From Allopusillimonas sp048270225 (GTDB lineage Bacteria; Pseudomonadota; Gammaproteobacteria; Burkholderiales; Burkholderiaceae_B), in the NCBI GenBank assembly GCA_048270225.1, contig JBLWTG010000004.1, positions 348,896 through 412,895 on the forward strand: a stretch of 64,000 nt of DNA. The letters run 5' to 3'. Made by a program: the position numbers and the translations under genes. The notes under the pieces are model-generated. The model was not told the origin of the DNA and ran no database searches. It worked only from the letters and a program-made list of their open reading frames with translations. Numbering within the stretch: position 1 is the first letter of the stretch; each line of letters opens with the position of its first letter. This document shows positions 32,551-41,072 of this stretch, piece after piece.

Positions 32551-32938
32551 GATGCGCTCCTGTTTAGCTCGTTTGACACCATGTCGGGGTGAGCAAGTTG
32601 GACTAAAAAACCCCTTGCCATCGCAGCGTCATTTCAAAAAACAGCTGCTACAAGGCACAAAAAAGCCCGCAATAGCGGGCACAAAACGATAAGCCCACTT
32701 GTTTGCCCTGAATGGGCCGCATCATAAAACCACCTTGTTTGGGATGACAGGTTGGCGTGGCGTTAGCCACTTCTGGATGCAATAGATGAAATTCTGCCCG
32801 AATCGTGTAAAGGATGCAAGGCGTGCCTGATTGGCGCGCCTGATCGCTGCCGCCCCATCTACGTACTAACCCCAGTAGCAATCCGGTTTATACAAATCTA
32901 CACTTTGCGCACATTCAATCTATTTTGCATACAAAGTG
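32551..32938. other. Non-coding region upstream of GntR operon, with a terminator
   Basis: About 388 bases without a supported gene. It holds a leftward terminator (32659-32680), and TTTGCATACAAA (32925-32936) next to the GntR gene start, which fits an FCD-type operator. Part of it (about 32845-32897) reappears at 50776-50825. Confidence 0.45.
32659..32680 (-). terminator. Rho-independent terminator, leftward
   Basis: Stem GCCCGC (32665-32670) / GCGGGC (32675-32680) with a 4-base loop; on the minus strand it is followed by six T. No intact gene lies upstream on that strand (next gene starts right at 32939 in the other direction), so it appears to be the end of a lost gene or of a small RNA. 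Confidence 0.6.
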
Positions 32939-33619
32939 ATGGATAGCATACAGAAAAGGCCGACAGCGCAATCTGTCTATGACGAGGTCAGCGCCTTGTT
33001 GAACGACATGATGAAGGACATCACCGAACCCATTCGCGTTCGGGAAGAGGACCTTGCCAATCAATTGGGCGTTAGCCGGACACCGGTGCGCGAAGCGCTG
33101 ATCCGCCTGGAAAGCACGGGTCTGGTCAGCCTGCGACCGGGGCGGGGGGCATTGCTCAGCCCGGTCACCGACGATGAGTATGTGGAGTGGCTGCAGCTGC
33201 GCGAAGTGCTCGAGGGTTTTGCCGCGCGCGAAGCTGCCCTGAACGCATCGCAGCGAGACGTCGAACGACTGCATGCCTTGTTCGAGCCGTTCCTGGGCGA
33301 AGAGGGGCCGGAGCACGCGGCCGAAGCGTATGCGCAGGCCAATGTGGCTTTTCATAAAGAAATCATGGCCTTGGCCAACAATCTATTGCTTGAGCGCGTG
33401 TGGGCGGCCTTTGGCCATCGTCAGACCACCTACCGCAGGCAGACCATCAAGCGTCTGCATCGCAGCAGTGATTCGCTGCGCGATCACCTGGCCATCATTG
33501 ATGCCATCGCCCGGCGCGACGCCGATCTGGCCGAGCAGCTTGCCCGTGCGCATGTCCGCGATCTTCATACCGCTTTCAAGCAAGCGCCTGCCGGCACGCA
33601 AAGCGCGAGCGCCGGTTAA
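32939..33619 (+). CDS. GntR-family regulator, FCD subgroup
   Basis: A 226-residue regulator: winged helix at about 10-75 (VREEDLANQLGVSRTPVREALIRLES, LVSLRPGRGALLSPV) and a helical FCD domain at about 85-215 (QLREVLEGFAAREAAL ... HKEIMALANN ... RDHLAIIDAIARRDAD). The Asp/His positions of the FCD metal site appear present. It is the first gene of the operon running to 40066. TTTGCATACAAA overlaps the area just ahead of the start and could serve autoregulation. GTG 32936 directly before the ATG is an alternative start. Confidence 0.9.
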   Translation: MDSIQKRPTAQSVYDEVSALLNDMMKDITEPIRVREEDLANQLGVSRTPVREALIRLESTGLVSLRPGRGALLSPVTDDEYVEWLQLREVLEGFAAREAALNASQRDVERLHALFEPFLGEEGPEHAAEAYAQANVAFHKEIMALANNLLLERVWAAFGHRQTTYRRQTIKRLHRSSDSLRDHLAIIDAIARRDADLAEQLARAHVRDLHTAFKQAPAGTQSASAG

Positions 33620-33657
33620 TCCACTTTCCGCCCACACTTGTTTTTGTTGAGCTTCAT

Positions 33658-34569
33658 ATGAAATTCTTGCGTTTTGTTGTCCAGGGCGAGCCCTGTCTTG
33701 GCTTGTTGTTGGATGATGACAAGGTCATCGCATTGTCTGAGCTGCTTGCCGCCTGTCCGGATCACGGTCTGGCCGAGATCCCCGCGGACATGAACGAACT
33801 GATCGGCATGGGAGAGCAGGCGATCGCTCGCATTCAGGCCTGTCTGGAAAAGGGCGTAGACGGGATCAAGGCGCAAGCCCTGGCCGATGCCCAGGTGCTG
33901 CCTCCGCTCAAGATGAGCAAAAACGTATTCTGTGTCGGGCGCAATTATCGCGAGCACATCATAGAAGGCAATCTGGCGCGCGGCCGCCCGGCCAACACCT
34001 TTCCGGAAGCCATCGAGTTTTTCTCAAAACCGCCCACGGCAGTGGTGGGCCATGGCGCAGCCGTTCACCGGTATGCCGAGCTGACCGACACACTGGATTA
34101 TGAAGTCGAGCTGGCCATTGTCATCGGCAAGCGCGGCAAAGACATCAGCCGTGAAGATGCCTTGCAGCATGTTTTTGGCTACACGATTGTGAACGACATC
34201 ACGGCGCGCAATCTGCAGCAACGCCATGGGCAATGGCTCAAGGGCAAGGGGCTGGATACGACATGTCCGATGGGGCCAGTGGTCGTTCATCGCTCGGCCA
34301 TTGCAAACGCCAACAACCTCGATGTGTCGCTCACGTTGAACGGCGAGCTGCGCCAGTCGGACAACACGTCATCGATGATATTCAGTGTCGAAACCATCAT
34401 TGAACAGCTCTCTGCAGGCATGACGCTGGAACCCGGTGATGTGATCGCTACAGGTACGCCCAAAGGCGTGGGGTATGCGATGACGCCGCCAAACTGCCTG
34501 AAGGTTGGCGATGTCGTGTCAGCCTCGGTTCAACACGTGGGCACGCTCACCAACACCATATCCGACTGA
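33658..34569 (+). CDS. Fumarylacetoacetate hydrolase-family protein
   Basis: A 303-residue FAH-superfamily enzyme. The catalytic domain (about 85-300) shows CVGRNYREHI, FFSKPPTAVVGHG, the metal-binding DYEVELAIVIGKRGKDI, GYTIVNDITARNLQ and PGDVIATGTPKGVG blocks. The acidic ligands of the divalent metal are in place. Members hydrolyse C-C bonds of acylpyruvates or hydrate/decarboxylate 2-oxo-3-enoates, often in aromatic acid meta-cleavage or sugar acid (2-dehydro-3-deoxy acid) catabolism. With two SDRs and a TRAP importer a sugar-acid route like the L-fucose/L-rhamnose oxidative pathway is attractive, but not shown. Confidence 0.9.
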   Translation: MKFLRFVVQGEPCLGLLLDDDKVIALSELLAACPDHGLAEIPADMNELIGMGEQAIARIQACLEKGVDGIKAQALADAQVLPPLKMSKNVFCVGRNYREHIIEGNLARGRPANTFPEAIEFFSKPPTAVVGHGAAVHRYAELTDTLDYEVELAIVIGKRGKDISREDALQHVFGYTIVNDITARNLQQRHGQWLKGKGLDTTCPMGPVVVHRSAIANANNLDVSLTLNGELRQSDNTSSMIFSVETIIEQLSAGMTLEPGDVIATGTPKGVGYAMTPPNCLKVGDVVSASVQHVGTLTNTISD

Positions 34570-34612
34570 CGGCCACGCCTGTGCGCGTCAGTCGACATAC
34601 AGGAGACATCTC

Positions 34613-35008
34613 ATGACCCTACCAAAAGACCTTTTGCCCTTTGCGAGCGGCGAGCTCGCTTCCCGTTATGTCGATGTAGAGTCACTTCCCTGGAAGCCGA
34701 CGCCTACCGAAGGTATCGACATGAAAATCCTGCTCGATATTCCCGAAACCGGTTTGCTGACCGCGTTGTTCCGGTGGCAGCCGGGCACGGTGCTGCCGCT
34801 GCACGAGCATGTGGAGATCGAGCAGACCTATGTGCTGAGCGGCAGCATTGTCGATGACGAGGGTGAAGTGCTCGCCGGCAATTATGTCTGGCGTCCCAAA
34901 GGCAACCGCCATATTGCCCGCTCACCCGAAGGTGCGCTGGTGCTGTCCTTCTTTCTCAAGCCCAACAAGTTCCTGGAAGGCTCGCTGGCCGGACAGGAAT
35001 TGAAATAA
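34613..35008 (+). CDS. Cupin-domain protein (ChrR / dihydroxyacetophenone dioxygenase-like)
   Basis: A 131-residue single-cupin protein. Motif 1 is PGTVLPLHEHVEIEQTYVLSG (His and Glu ligands) and motif 2 ends in KGNRHIARSPEG (His ligand), so a metal site is likely. The length and the LPFASGELASRYVDVESLPW start resemble the ChrR-like cupins and 2,4'-dihydroxyacetophenone dioxygenase. ATG 34613 follows AGGAGA at 6 bases; an upstream in-frame start at 34505 overlaps the FAH gene and is rejected. It may be an isomerase, epimerase or dioxygenase step of the pathway. Confidence 0.82.
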   Translation: MTLPKDLLPFASGELASRYVDVESLPWKPTPTEGIDMKILLDIPETGLLTALFRWQPGTVLPLHEHVEIEQTYVLSGSIVDDEGEVLAGNYVWRPKGNRHIARSPEGALVLSFFLKPNKFLEGSLAGQELK

Positions 35009-35065
35009 CGCCGCCTTCCCGCTTTTCAGCCTTGCATCTTAAAGTTATATAAGAGGAGACAGTCC

Positions 35066-36085
35066 ATGTCATTCAAAATGAAAACCGTCGTCGCCTGCGT
35101 AGCGACGGCTTTGCTCGCCACCATTTCAAGCCAGGCCGCTGCAGACGGCAAGGAACGCCATGCCAAGTTCAGCTATCCGGTCAGCAAGAGCAATCCTGTT
35201 GGCATGGCAACCGACAAATTCATTGAGATCGTCGATAAAAAGACCGACGGAAAATTCAAGATCACCGGCTACGCCGATGCGCAGCTGGGCAATGAGCTAC
35301 AGGCCATGTCCTCCGCCCAGGGCGGCATCATCGAGCTGACGGTGGTGTCCACAGCAGGCGCGGCGAACAACGTGAAAGAGCTGGGGATATTCGACCTGCC
35401 TTTCCTGTTCCAGACCGTTGAAGAAGCCGACGCCGTGATCGACGGGCCGGTGGGGCAGGGCTTGCTCAAAAAGTTTGATACCAAGAATCTGGTCGGTCTG
35501 TGCTACTGGGATTACGGTTTCCGTCAGGTCTCCAACAGCAAGCACCCCATCAAGAAGCTTGAGGATTTCGACGGCCTGAAACTGCGCGCGCTGCAAAACC
35601 GCATTTATCTCGATACCTTCAAGGCGCTGGGCGCCAACCCCTTGCCGCTGCCGTATCCGGAAACCTATACGGCGCTGGAAAGCAAGGCGATTGACGGACA
35701 GGAAAGCGCCTATCTGGTCACCAAGAGCAGCGGCTATCAGGAAATCCAGAAATATCTGACGGAAACCAAGCACGTGTACCTGCCCGCCGTGGTCATGGCC
35801 AGCAAGCGCTTCTGGGATCGTCTGGATCCGAAGGAGCAGACTGTTCTGCGCGAAGCGTGTTCCGAGTCGCAGGCTTACCACCGCAAGGTCAGCCGTGAAA
35901 TGGAAAAAGACGTGGTCAAGGAGCTGATCGCAGCAGGGATGCAGTTCAATACCATTGAGCCCGCAGAACGGGCACGCATGATCGAAGCTACCGCTCCCGT
36001 GACGGCCAAATACAAGGCTGAACTTGGCGCCGGGCTGGTCGACGAGACGCTTGCCGCCATCCAGCAGGTTCGAAACAAGCAATAA
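35066..36085 (+). CDS. TRAP transporter solute-binding protein, DctP family
   Basis: A 339-residue exported receptor, signal peptide about 1-26 (ending SQAAADGK). The mature part has KFSYPVSKSNPVGMATDKF, a conserved GYADAQLGNELQAMSSAQGG segment, GLKLRALQN with the Arg that binds the ligand carboxylate, and TALESKAIDGQE. AGAGGAGA precedes the ATG by about 9 bases. With DctQ and DctM genes downstream it forms a complete TRAP system. Ligand probably a sugar acid or similar carboxylate, by pathway context. Confidence 0.94.
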   Translation: MSFKMKTVVACVATALLATISSQAAADGKERHAKFSYPVSKSNPVGMATDKFIEIVDKKTDGKFKITGYADAQLGNELQAMSSAQGGIIELTVVSTAGAANNVKELGIFDLPFLFQTVEEADAVIDGPVGQGLLKKFDTKNLVGLCYWDYGFRQVSNSKHPIKKLEDFDGLKLRALQNRIYLDTFKALGANPLPLPYPETYTALESKAIDGQESAYLVTKSSGYQEIQKYLTETKHVYLPAVVMASKRFWDRLDPKEQTVLREACSESQAYHRKVSREMEKDVVKELIAAGMQFNTIEPAERARMIEATAPVTAKYKAELGAGLVDETLAAIQQVRNKQ

Positions 36086-36245
36086 AGACATGCCGCGGTC
36101 GGTGAGCGACAGCGACCCGGCCGTTTTGCTGCTATCCGTAAAACTCATGACGGGGTGGTTGCACGCTTATTGATCGGGGTCGCCTGGCCGACATCGAGTC
36201 AATGACGCCGCGCCGCTATCGCGTTTTCATTCTGGGGCATCCGTG

Positions 36246-36752
36246 ATGTCGAAAATAGTCCAGGCTTACTTCACGCTGCTGAAGTTCATCATCGTTGCCT
36301 GCCTCGTGGCGATGGTCATAATGGTATTTGCCAACGTCGTCATGCGTTATGCGTTCAATACCGGGCTGCCTGTGTCCGAGGAACTCGCGCGCTGGTGTTT
36401 TGTCTGGCTGACCTTTCTTGGGTCGATACTGGTGTTGCATGATCGTGCTCACCTGGGGGTCGACATTGTCATTCAGGCGTTGAAGCCGGGCCTTAGAAAG
36501 CTATGCCTGATTCTTGCTTCAATGTTGATGATTTATGCCACGTGGCTGATTCTGCTTGGCAGCTGGGAGCAGACCATTGTGAACATGGATGCCAGCGCGC
36601 CTGCAACCGGGCTGTCCCAGGGCTGGTTCTTTGGCGTGGGCGTGGTGTTCGCCGTGTCCACCGGATTTATCCTGCTGCATCAGTTGTTTGTGTTGATCAA
36701 AACGCCGGCCAGTCAACTGGAACTGCTCTCCACCACCAGCGGGGTTGAATAA
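36246..36752 (+). CDS. TRAP transporter small permease, DctQ family
   Basis: A 168-residue inner-membrane protein with four hydrophobic helices. The conserved first-helix/loop block NVVMRYAFNTGLPVSEELARWCFVWLTFLG (about 32-61) and RAHLGVDI (about 70-77) are diagnostic of DctQ. GTG 36243 is an adjacent alternative start. Its stop overlaps the DctM start (TAATG). It couples the periplasmic receptor to the large permease. Confidence 0.93.
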   Translation: MSKIVQAYFTLLKFIIVACLVAMVIMVFANVVMRYAFNTGLPVSEELARWCFVWLTFLGSILVLHDRAHLGVDIVIQALKPGLRKLCLILASMLMIYATWLILLGSWEQTIVNMDASAPATGLSQGWFFGVGVVFAVSTGFILLHQLFVLIKTPASQLELLSTTSGVE

Positions 36753-38032
36753 TGACGCTGACGATATTTGTTTTCGTATTGTTTGCGGGCCTTGCGATCG
36801 GGCTGCCTGTAGCGTATGCCCTGATATTGACGGGCGTGGCCCTGATGTATCACCTGGATTTTTATGATGCCCAGATCGTTGCGCAGAATCTGCTCAACGG
36901 TGCGGACAGCTTTCCATTGATGGCCGTACCATTCTTCATGCTGGCTGGCGCGATCATGAACGCCGGCGGTTTGTCGCAACGCATCGTCAACCTGGCCTTG
37001 ACACTGGTCGGCCATATCAAAGGCGGACTGGGTTACGTCACGATTCTTGCCGCCTGCATCCTGGCAAGCCTTTCCGGTTCGGCGGCAGCCGATGCCGCCG
37101 CGCTGTCGGCGCTGCTGGTGCCCATGATGATGAAGGCGGGCCATTCGAAAGGGCGCTCGGGCGGGCTGGTGGCCTCATCAGGCATTATCGCCCTGGTCAT
37201 TCCGCCCTCTATCGGTCTGGTCCTGATCGGCGTCACGGGAAATATTTCGATTACCGGGCTGTTCATGGCAGGTATTACCCCAGGCATTCTGATGGGCGTG
37301 TGCTTATCGGCGACATGGTTTCTGGTTTCGCGTAAAGAGAACATCCAGCCGCTGCCGCGCGTTGAGCGCAAGGTGGTCATGCGCACCTTGGTGGAGAGCT
37401 TCTGGGCGCTCATGCTGCCGGTCATCATTATCGTGGGCCTGCGCTTCGGTGTCTTTACGCCAACCGAAGCCGGGGTGGTGGCAGCTGTGTATGCGCTGTT
37501 TGTTGCGACCTGCATCTACCGGGAACTGCATATCAAGCAGCTATACGAGGTGTTTCTTGAATCCGCCAAGATGAGCGCCATGGTCATGTTCCTGGTCGCG
37601 GCCGCGCTGGTCTCCGGCTGGATGATCACGATCGCGGGTCTCCCGCAGCAGGTCACGGCGCTTGTCGAGCCTCTTAAAGGCTCTCCCACGCTGATGATGC
37701 TGGTCATCGTCGGGCTGATTATCGTGATCGGCACGGCCATGGACATGATCCCCATCATTCTTATCCTCGTGCCGGTGCTGTTGCCTGCTGTCGTAGCCGC
37801 TGGCATTGATCCCGTCTATTTCGGTGTCGTCTTCATGCTGGCCTGCTCCATCGGGCTGATCACGCCGCCGGTTGGCGCGGTGCTTAACGTTGTGGCCGGC
37901 GTCACCAAGGCAAGAATGGTGGAGCTGATTGCCGGCATATGGCCCTTTCTGCTGGCGCAGTGCATCACGCTCCTGCTGCTGGTGATGTTCCCGCAAATCG
38001 TGCTGACGCCTTACCGATGGATTATGCATTAA
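36752..38032 (+). CDS. TRAP transporter large permease, DctM family
   Basis: A 426-residue inner-membrane protein with about 12 helices, full family length. Landmarks include GLAIGLPVAYALILTGVA, PFFMLAGAIMNAGGLSQRIV, SLSGSAAADAAALSALLVPMM, IPPSIGLVLIGV and LITPPVGAVLNVVAGV. It forms the Na+-coupled translocation channel. Completes the TRAP importer encoded from 35066. Confidence 0.95.
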   Translation: MTLTIFVFVLFAGLAIGLPVAYALILTGVALMYHLDFYDAQIVAQNLLNGADSFPLMAVPFFMLAGAIMNAGGLSQRIVNLALTLVGHIKGGLGYVTILAACILASLSGSAAADAAALSALLVPMMMKAGHSKGRSGGLVASSGIIALVIPPSIGLVLIGVTGNISITGLFMAGITPGILMGVCLSATWFLVSRKENIQPLPRVERKVVMRTLVESFWALMLPVIIIVGLRFGVFTPTEAGVVAAVYALFVATCIYRELHIKQLYEVFLESAKMSAMVMFLVAAALVSGWMITIAGLPQQVTALVEPLKGSPTLMMLVIVGLIIVIGTAMDMIPIILILVPVLLPAVVAAGIDPVYFGVVFMLACSIGLITPPVGAVLNVVAGVTKARMVELIAGIWPFLLAQCITLLLLVMFPQIVLTPYRWIMH

Positions 38033-38123
38033 GCCAGGCACAGCCACTGTGGCGGTGCCCGCTGATCATCTGTACTGAACTCAAAGGCAGAGGTCGCCTG
38101 AAAAGTATGAATCAAGGATTGCC

Positions 38124-38906
38124 ATGAAAGAGAACGCTTCGCTCGACGGGTGCCGTGTCATGATCTCCGCAGGTGCCTCGGGCATCGGTCTTGCCATTGC
38201 CACCGCGTTCGACGCGGCAGGCGCAAAGGTTCAAGTCTGCGATGTGTCCGACGCAGCGCTGGAGGCATGCCGTGCCGCCATGCCTGGCCTGGGCACCTTC
38301 AAGGCCGACGTTTCCGACGCCGACGCGGTGAGCGCGTGGTTTGACCATGCGCTGCATGCCCTGGGCGGGCTGGACGTTCTGGTCAACAATGCGGGTATTG
38401 CAGGTCCGACAGCCGGTATTGGCCAGATATCCGTCCAGGACTGGGACCGTACCATGGCCGTCAATGTGCGCAGTCAGTTTCTGTGCACGCAGCATGCCCT
38501 GGACGCGCTCAAAGCATCTGACCGCGCCGCCATCATCAACCTGAGCTCTGTCGCGGGTCGCATGGGCTACCCCATGCGCACGGCCTACGCCGCCACAAAA
38601 TGGGCGGTGATCGGCATGACGCAAAGCCTGGCGATTGAACTGGGCGAGCACGACATCACCGTAAACGCCATCCTGCCGGGCATTGTGGAAAGCCAGCGCA
38701 GCACGGATGTGGTGGCCGCCAAGGCCCAGGCCAGAGGCATAGACGAATCCGACATGCGTGCCGAAGTGCTGGCGCATGTGGCCCTGCACAGAATGGTGCC
38801 CATGGATCATATCGCCGACACGGCACTGTTTCTGGCCTCTGCGGCAGGGCGCAGTGTGACGGGCCAGAGCATGAATATCTGCGCAGGCGTGCAGACTCTG
38901 CGGTGA
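38124..38906 (+). CDS. Short-chain dehydrogenase/reductase
   Basis: A 260-residue classical SDR with SAGASGIG (12-19) for cofactor, VCDVSD (Asp, NAD preference), NNAGIAGPT near 87-95 and catalytic Ser (NLSSVAG), Tyr and Lys (AYAATKWA). The C-terminus (ASAAGRSVTGQSMNICAG) is typical of sugar-alcohol or 3-hydroxyacyl dehydrogenases. Second enzyme block of the TRAP operon; probably oxidises the imported substrate. Substrate is not evident. Confidence 0.9.
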   Translation: MKENASLDGCRVMISAGASGIGLAIATAFDAAGAKVQVCDVSDAALEACRAAMPGLGTFKADVSDADAVSAWFDHALHALGGLDVLVNNAGIAGPTAGIGQISVQDWDRTMAVNVRSQFLCTQHALDALKASDRAAIINLSSVAGRMGYPMRTAYAATKWAVIGMTQSLAIELGEHDITVNAILPGIVESQRSTDVVAAKAQARGIDESDMRAEVLAHVALHRMVPMDHIADTALFLASAAGRSVTGQSMNICAGVQTLR

Positions 38907-38978
38907 CGCAGGCGCAGCCATAGCACACAGCGGGGGCGTGGCTCCCGCGAACATCCAATCATTCAATGGAGTCTGTCA

Positions 38979-39758
38979 GTGAGTCCTGACTATCTGAATA
39001 CAACGTTTGGCCTGCAAGGGCGCACCGCATTGATTACCGGCGCGGGCGCCGGCCTTGGGTATGCGATTGCCTGCAGCCTGGGCAAGGCGGGGGCACGGAT
39101 TATCGTCAATGATCTGACACCGGACACATGCCAGGACGCTGTCGCCAGGCTGGCCGATATGGGCGTTGCAGCGCAGGCCGCACCCTTTGATGTGTCGAAG
39201 GCGACAGCCGTGCAAGAAGCGTATGACCGCCTGACCGCAGACGGGTGGTATGCGGATATTCTGGTGAGTAACGCGGGCAACCAGAGTCGCATGCCGGTCA
39301 CCGAGCAGACGACTGAGGCCTGGCAGTCCCTGTTCAATGTCCATGTGAACGGCGCGTTCAATTGCGCGCGTGCCGTACTGCCGCACATGATGGCAGAAGG
39401 GCATGGCCGCATCATTCTTATGTCATCGGTCGCCGCGCTGGCCACCATGCCGGGCATCTCCGCCTATGCCGCCGCCAAGGGCGCGCTTGCCGCATTCACG
39501 CGATCACTGGCCGTGGAATACGGCGGACACGGCATCACCTGCAATGCGCTGGCGCCGGGCTTTGTGAAAACCAGCTTCACCGCTGCGCTGCAGGAGCGCG
39601 AACAGTTCAATGCATTCCTGGCCGATTCCGTGCCGCTCGGGCGCTGGGCCGAGCCTGAAGACATCGCCCCGGCGGTGATCTACCTGGCTTCGCAGGCGGG
39701 CAGCTTCGTCAACGGCCACTTGCTGGCCATTGACGGCGGCCTGCTGGCGAGGATGTGA
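38979..39758 (+). CDS. Short-chain dehydrogenase/reductase
   Basis: A 259-residue SDR starting at GTG 38979 (GGAG 7 bases upstream). TGAGAGLG (20-27) for cofactor, SNAGNQSRMP in place of the usual NNAG, and catalytic Ser (LMSSVAAL), Tyr and Lys (AYAAAKGA). It resembles gluconate 5-dehydrogenase-type SDRs (for example NGAFNCARAVLPHM and ALAPGFVKTSFT). With the neighbouring SDR and FAH-family enzyme it supports a sugar-acid oxidation route. The change of NN to SN in the structural motif may alter stability or rate. Confidence 0.9.
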   Translation: MSPDYLNTTFGLQGRTALITGAGAGLGYAIACSLGKAGARIIVNDLTPDTCQDAVARLADMGVAAQAAPFDVSKATAVQEAYDRLTADGWYADILVSNAGNQSRMPVTEQTTEAWQSLFNVHVNGAFNCARAVLPHMMAEGHGRIILMSSVAALATMPGISAYAAAKGALAAFTRSLAVEYGGHGITCNALAPGFVKTSFTAALQEREQFNAFLADSVPLGRWAEPEDIAPAVIYLASQAGSFVNGHLLAIDGGLLARM

Positions 39759-39760
39759 GC

Positions 39761-40066
39761 ATGTTTCTGCACATCGTACTCATGCAGTTCAGCGACAAGG
39801 CTGACGAGGCATTTTTCCAGCAAGTCGCCCATCATGCCGAGCAGGTCAAGCGCGAATGCGATGGCCTGCTGATGTATCACTTTGGCGAGAACGTCGCTGA
39901 ACGTTCCCAGGGCTATACGCACGCGACCAGTTCTGCTTTTGTCGACGCGCAGGCCCATGACGTCTATCAGACCAGCCCGTCCCACACGGCGATGAAGCAG
40001 TTTATGGGGCCTTATATTGAACGGATTGTGGTGTATGACGGTGAGCTGCCTGGGGGGTTGAAGTAG
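39761..40066 (+). CDS. Dabb (stress-responsive A/B barrel) domain protein
   Basis: A 101-residue ferredoxin-like alpha/beta-barrel protein. The start FLHIVLMQFSDKADEAFF and the middle VAERSQGYTHATSSAFVDAQ followed by a SPSHTAMKQFM segment match the Dabb family, which forms dimers and may act as small isomerases or cyclases. The GTG at 39755 overlaps the preceding stop and is the alternative start. It is the last gene of the operon and converges with the ABC permease gene at 40194. Confidence 0.85.
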   Translation: MFLHIVLMQFSDKADEAFFQQVAHHAEQVKRECDGLLMYHFGENVAERSQGYTHATSSAFVDAQAHDVYQTSPSHTAMKQFMGPYIERIVVYDGELPGGLK

Positions 40067-40193
40067 TGCATTAACGCATCTCACTACAGCACGGTTACCC
40101 CGTTTACGGATTAGCTCACTGCCAACCATCACCAATAATGTCGGTAAGAGAGACAATAGTTGGAGCACCTGATGGGGCAGTATGCTTCTCTAA

Positions 40194-41072
40194 TTAGTTT
40201 TGCATGCCCCAACGACGGATAGTGGCTTTCTCCAGGGCGTTGAATATGACATTTTCAACAAATAGACCGATCAGAATGACCATAAATAATCCGGCAAAAA
40301 CGCTCGGAATTTGAAGTATGTTTTTGTTCTCGTAAATGTACCAGCCGAGTCCGCCGGAGCCCGAACTCACACCAAAGACGAGTTCTGCCGCTATGAGGGT
40401 GCGCCAGGCAAACGCCCAGCCAACTTTCAGGCCAGAAAGAATGCTTCCAAAGGCCGCCGGAACAAGTATTCGCCAAACATAGGGGAATCCACGCAGACCG
40501 TAATTGCGCCCCACCATCCGTAGCGTTAGCGAAACAGATAGAAATCCAGAGTGTGTGTTCAGAGCGACGGCCCATAACACGGAGTGTATCAATACAAAAA
40601 CTAAGCTGCCTTCGCCCAACCCAAACCAGATTAATGACAAGGGCAGTAACGCAATCGCCGGTAATGGATTAAACATTGCCGTCAGCGTTTCAAGGATGTC
40701 CGTGCCAATGCGAGTAGTAATGGCCAGTATTGTCAGCAACGCCGCTAATCCTATACCTGCAGCGTAACCCACCAGCAATACGCGTATGGAGGTCCATGCC
40801 TTGAGTAGCAGCCCTCCTGAAACCACGCCTTCGATCAAAGCTCTTACGGTGTCTGCGAATGTGGGGAAGATCAATGGATTGTTTAAGTTGGTCGCATAGA
40901 TCTGCCAAACAAGCGCGAGCACGATGAGGATGAAAAGCTTACGTATGCCACCGATGTTAAAAACACGCTCCCACCAGGATAGGGGTTTTTCGACTATACC
41001 GAAGGATTCTGAGGCAATAGGATCACAATAAATCTCGGGACGATATTGCGTCGCTTTTATCGATTCACACAT
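40194..41072 (-). CDS. ABC transporter permease, sulfonate/nitrate/taurine type (SsuC family)
   Basis: A 292-residue inner-membrane protein with six core helices. The BPD_transp_1 core shows FNPLPAIALLPLSLIWFGLGEGS and the EAA loop LRMVGRNYGLRGFPYVWRI, followed by SGLKVGWAFAWRTLIAAELVFG and SGGLGWYIYENK. Its start overlaps the ATPase stop by 8 bases. With the genes at 41065 and 41921 it forms one importer. The importer shares direction with the carboxylase operon but lies downstream of the FCD regulator. Confidence 0.92.
   Translation of the reverse strand: MCESIKATQYRPEIYCDPIASESFGIVEKPLSWWERVFNIGGIRKLFILIVLALVWQIYATNLNNPLIFPTFADTVRALIEGVVSGGLLLKAWTSIRVLLVGYAAGIGLAALLTILAITTRIGTDILETLTAMFNPLPAIALLPLSLIWFGLGEGSLVFVLIHSVLWAVALNTHSGFLSVSLTLRMVGRNYGLRGFPYVWRILVPAAFGSILSGLKVGWAFAWRTLIAAELVFGVSSGSGGLGWYIYENKNILQIPSVFAGLFMVILIGLFVENVIFNALEKATIRRWGMQN

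Noticed and set aside
35297..36148. 283-codon minus-strand frame opposite the TRAP receptor
   Set aside because: Antisense shadow; the plus-strand gene has signal peptide and family motifs.
36086..36245. Hairpin-like GGTCG/CGACC between TRAP receptor and DctQ
   Set aside because: Stem is short and imperfect; an attenuator is possible but not supported enough to list.
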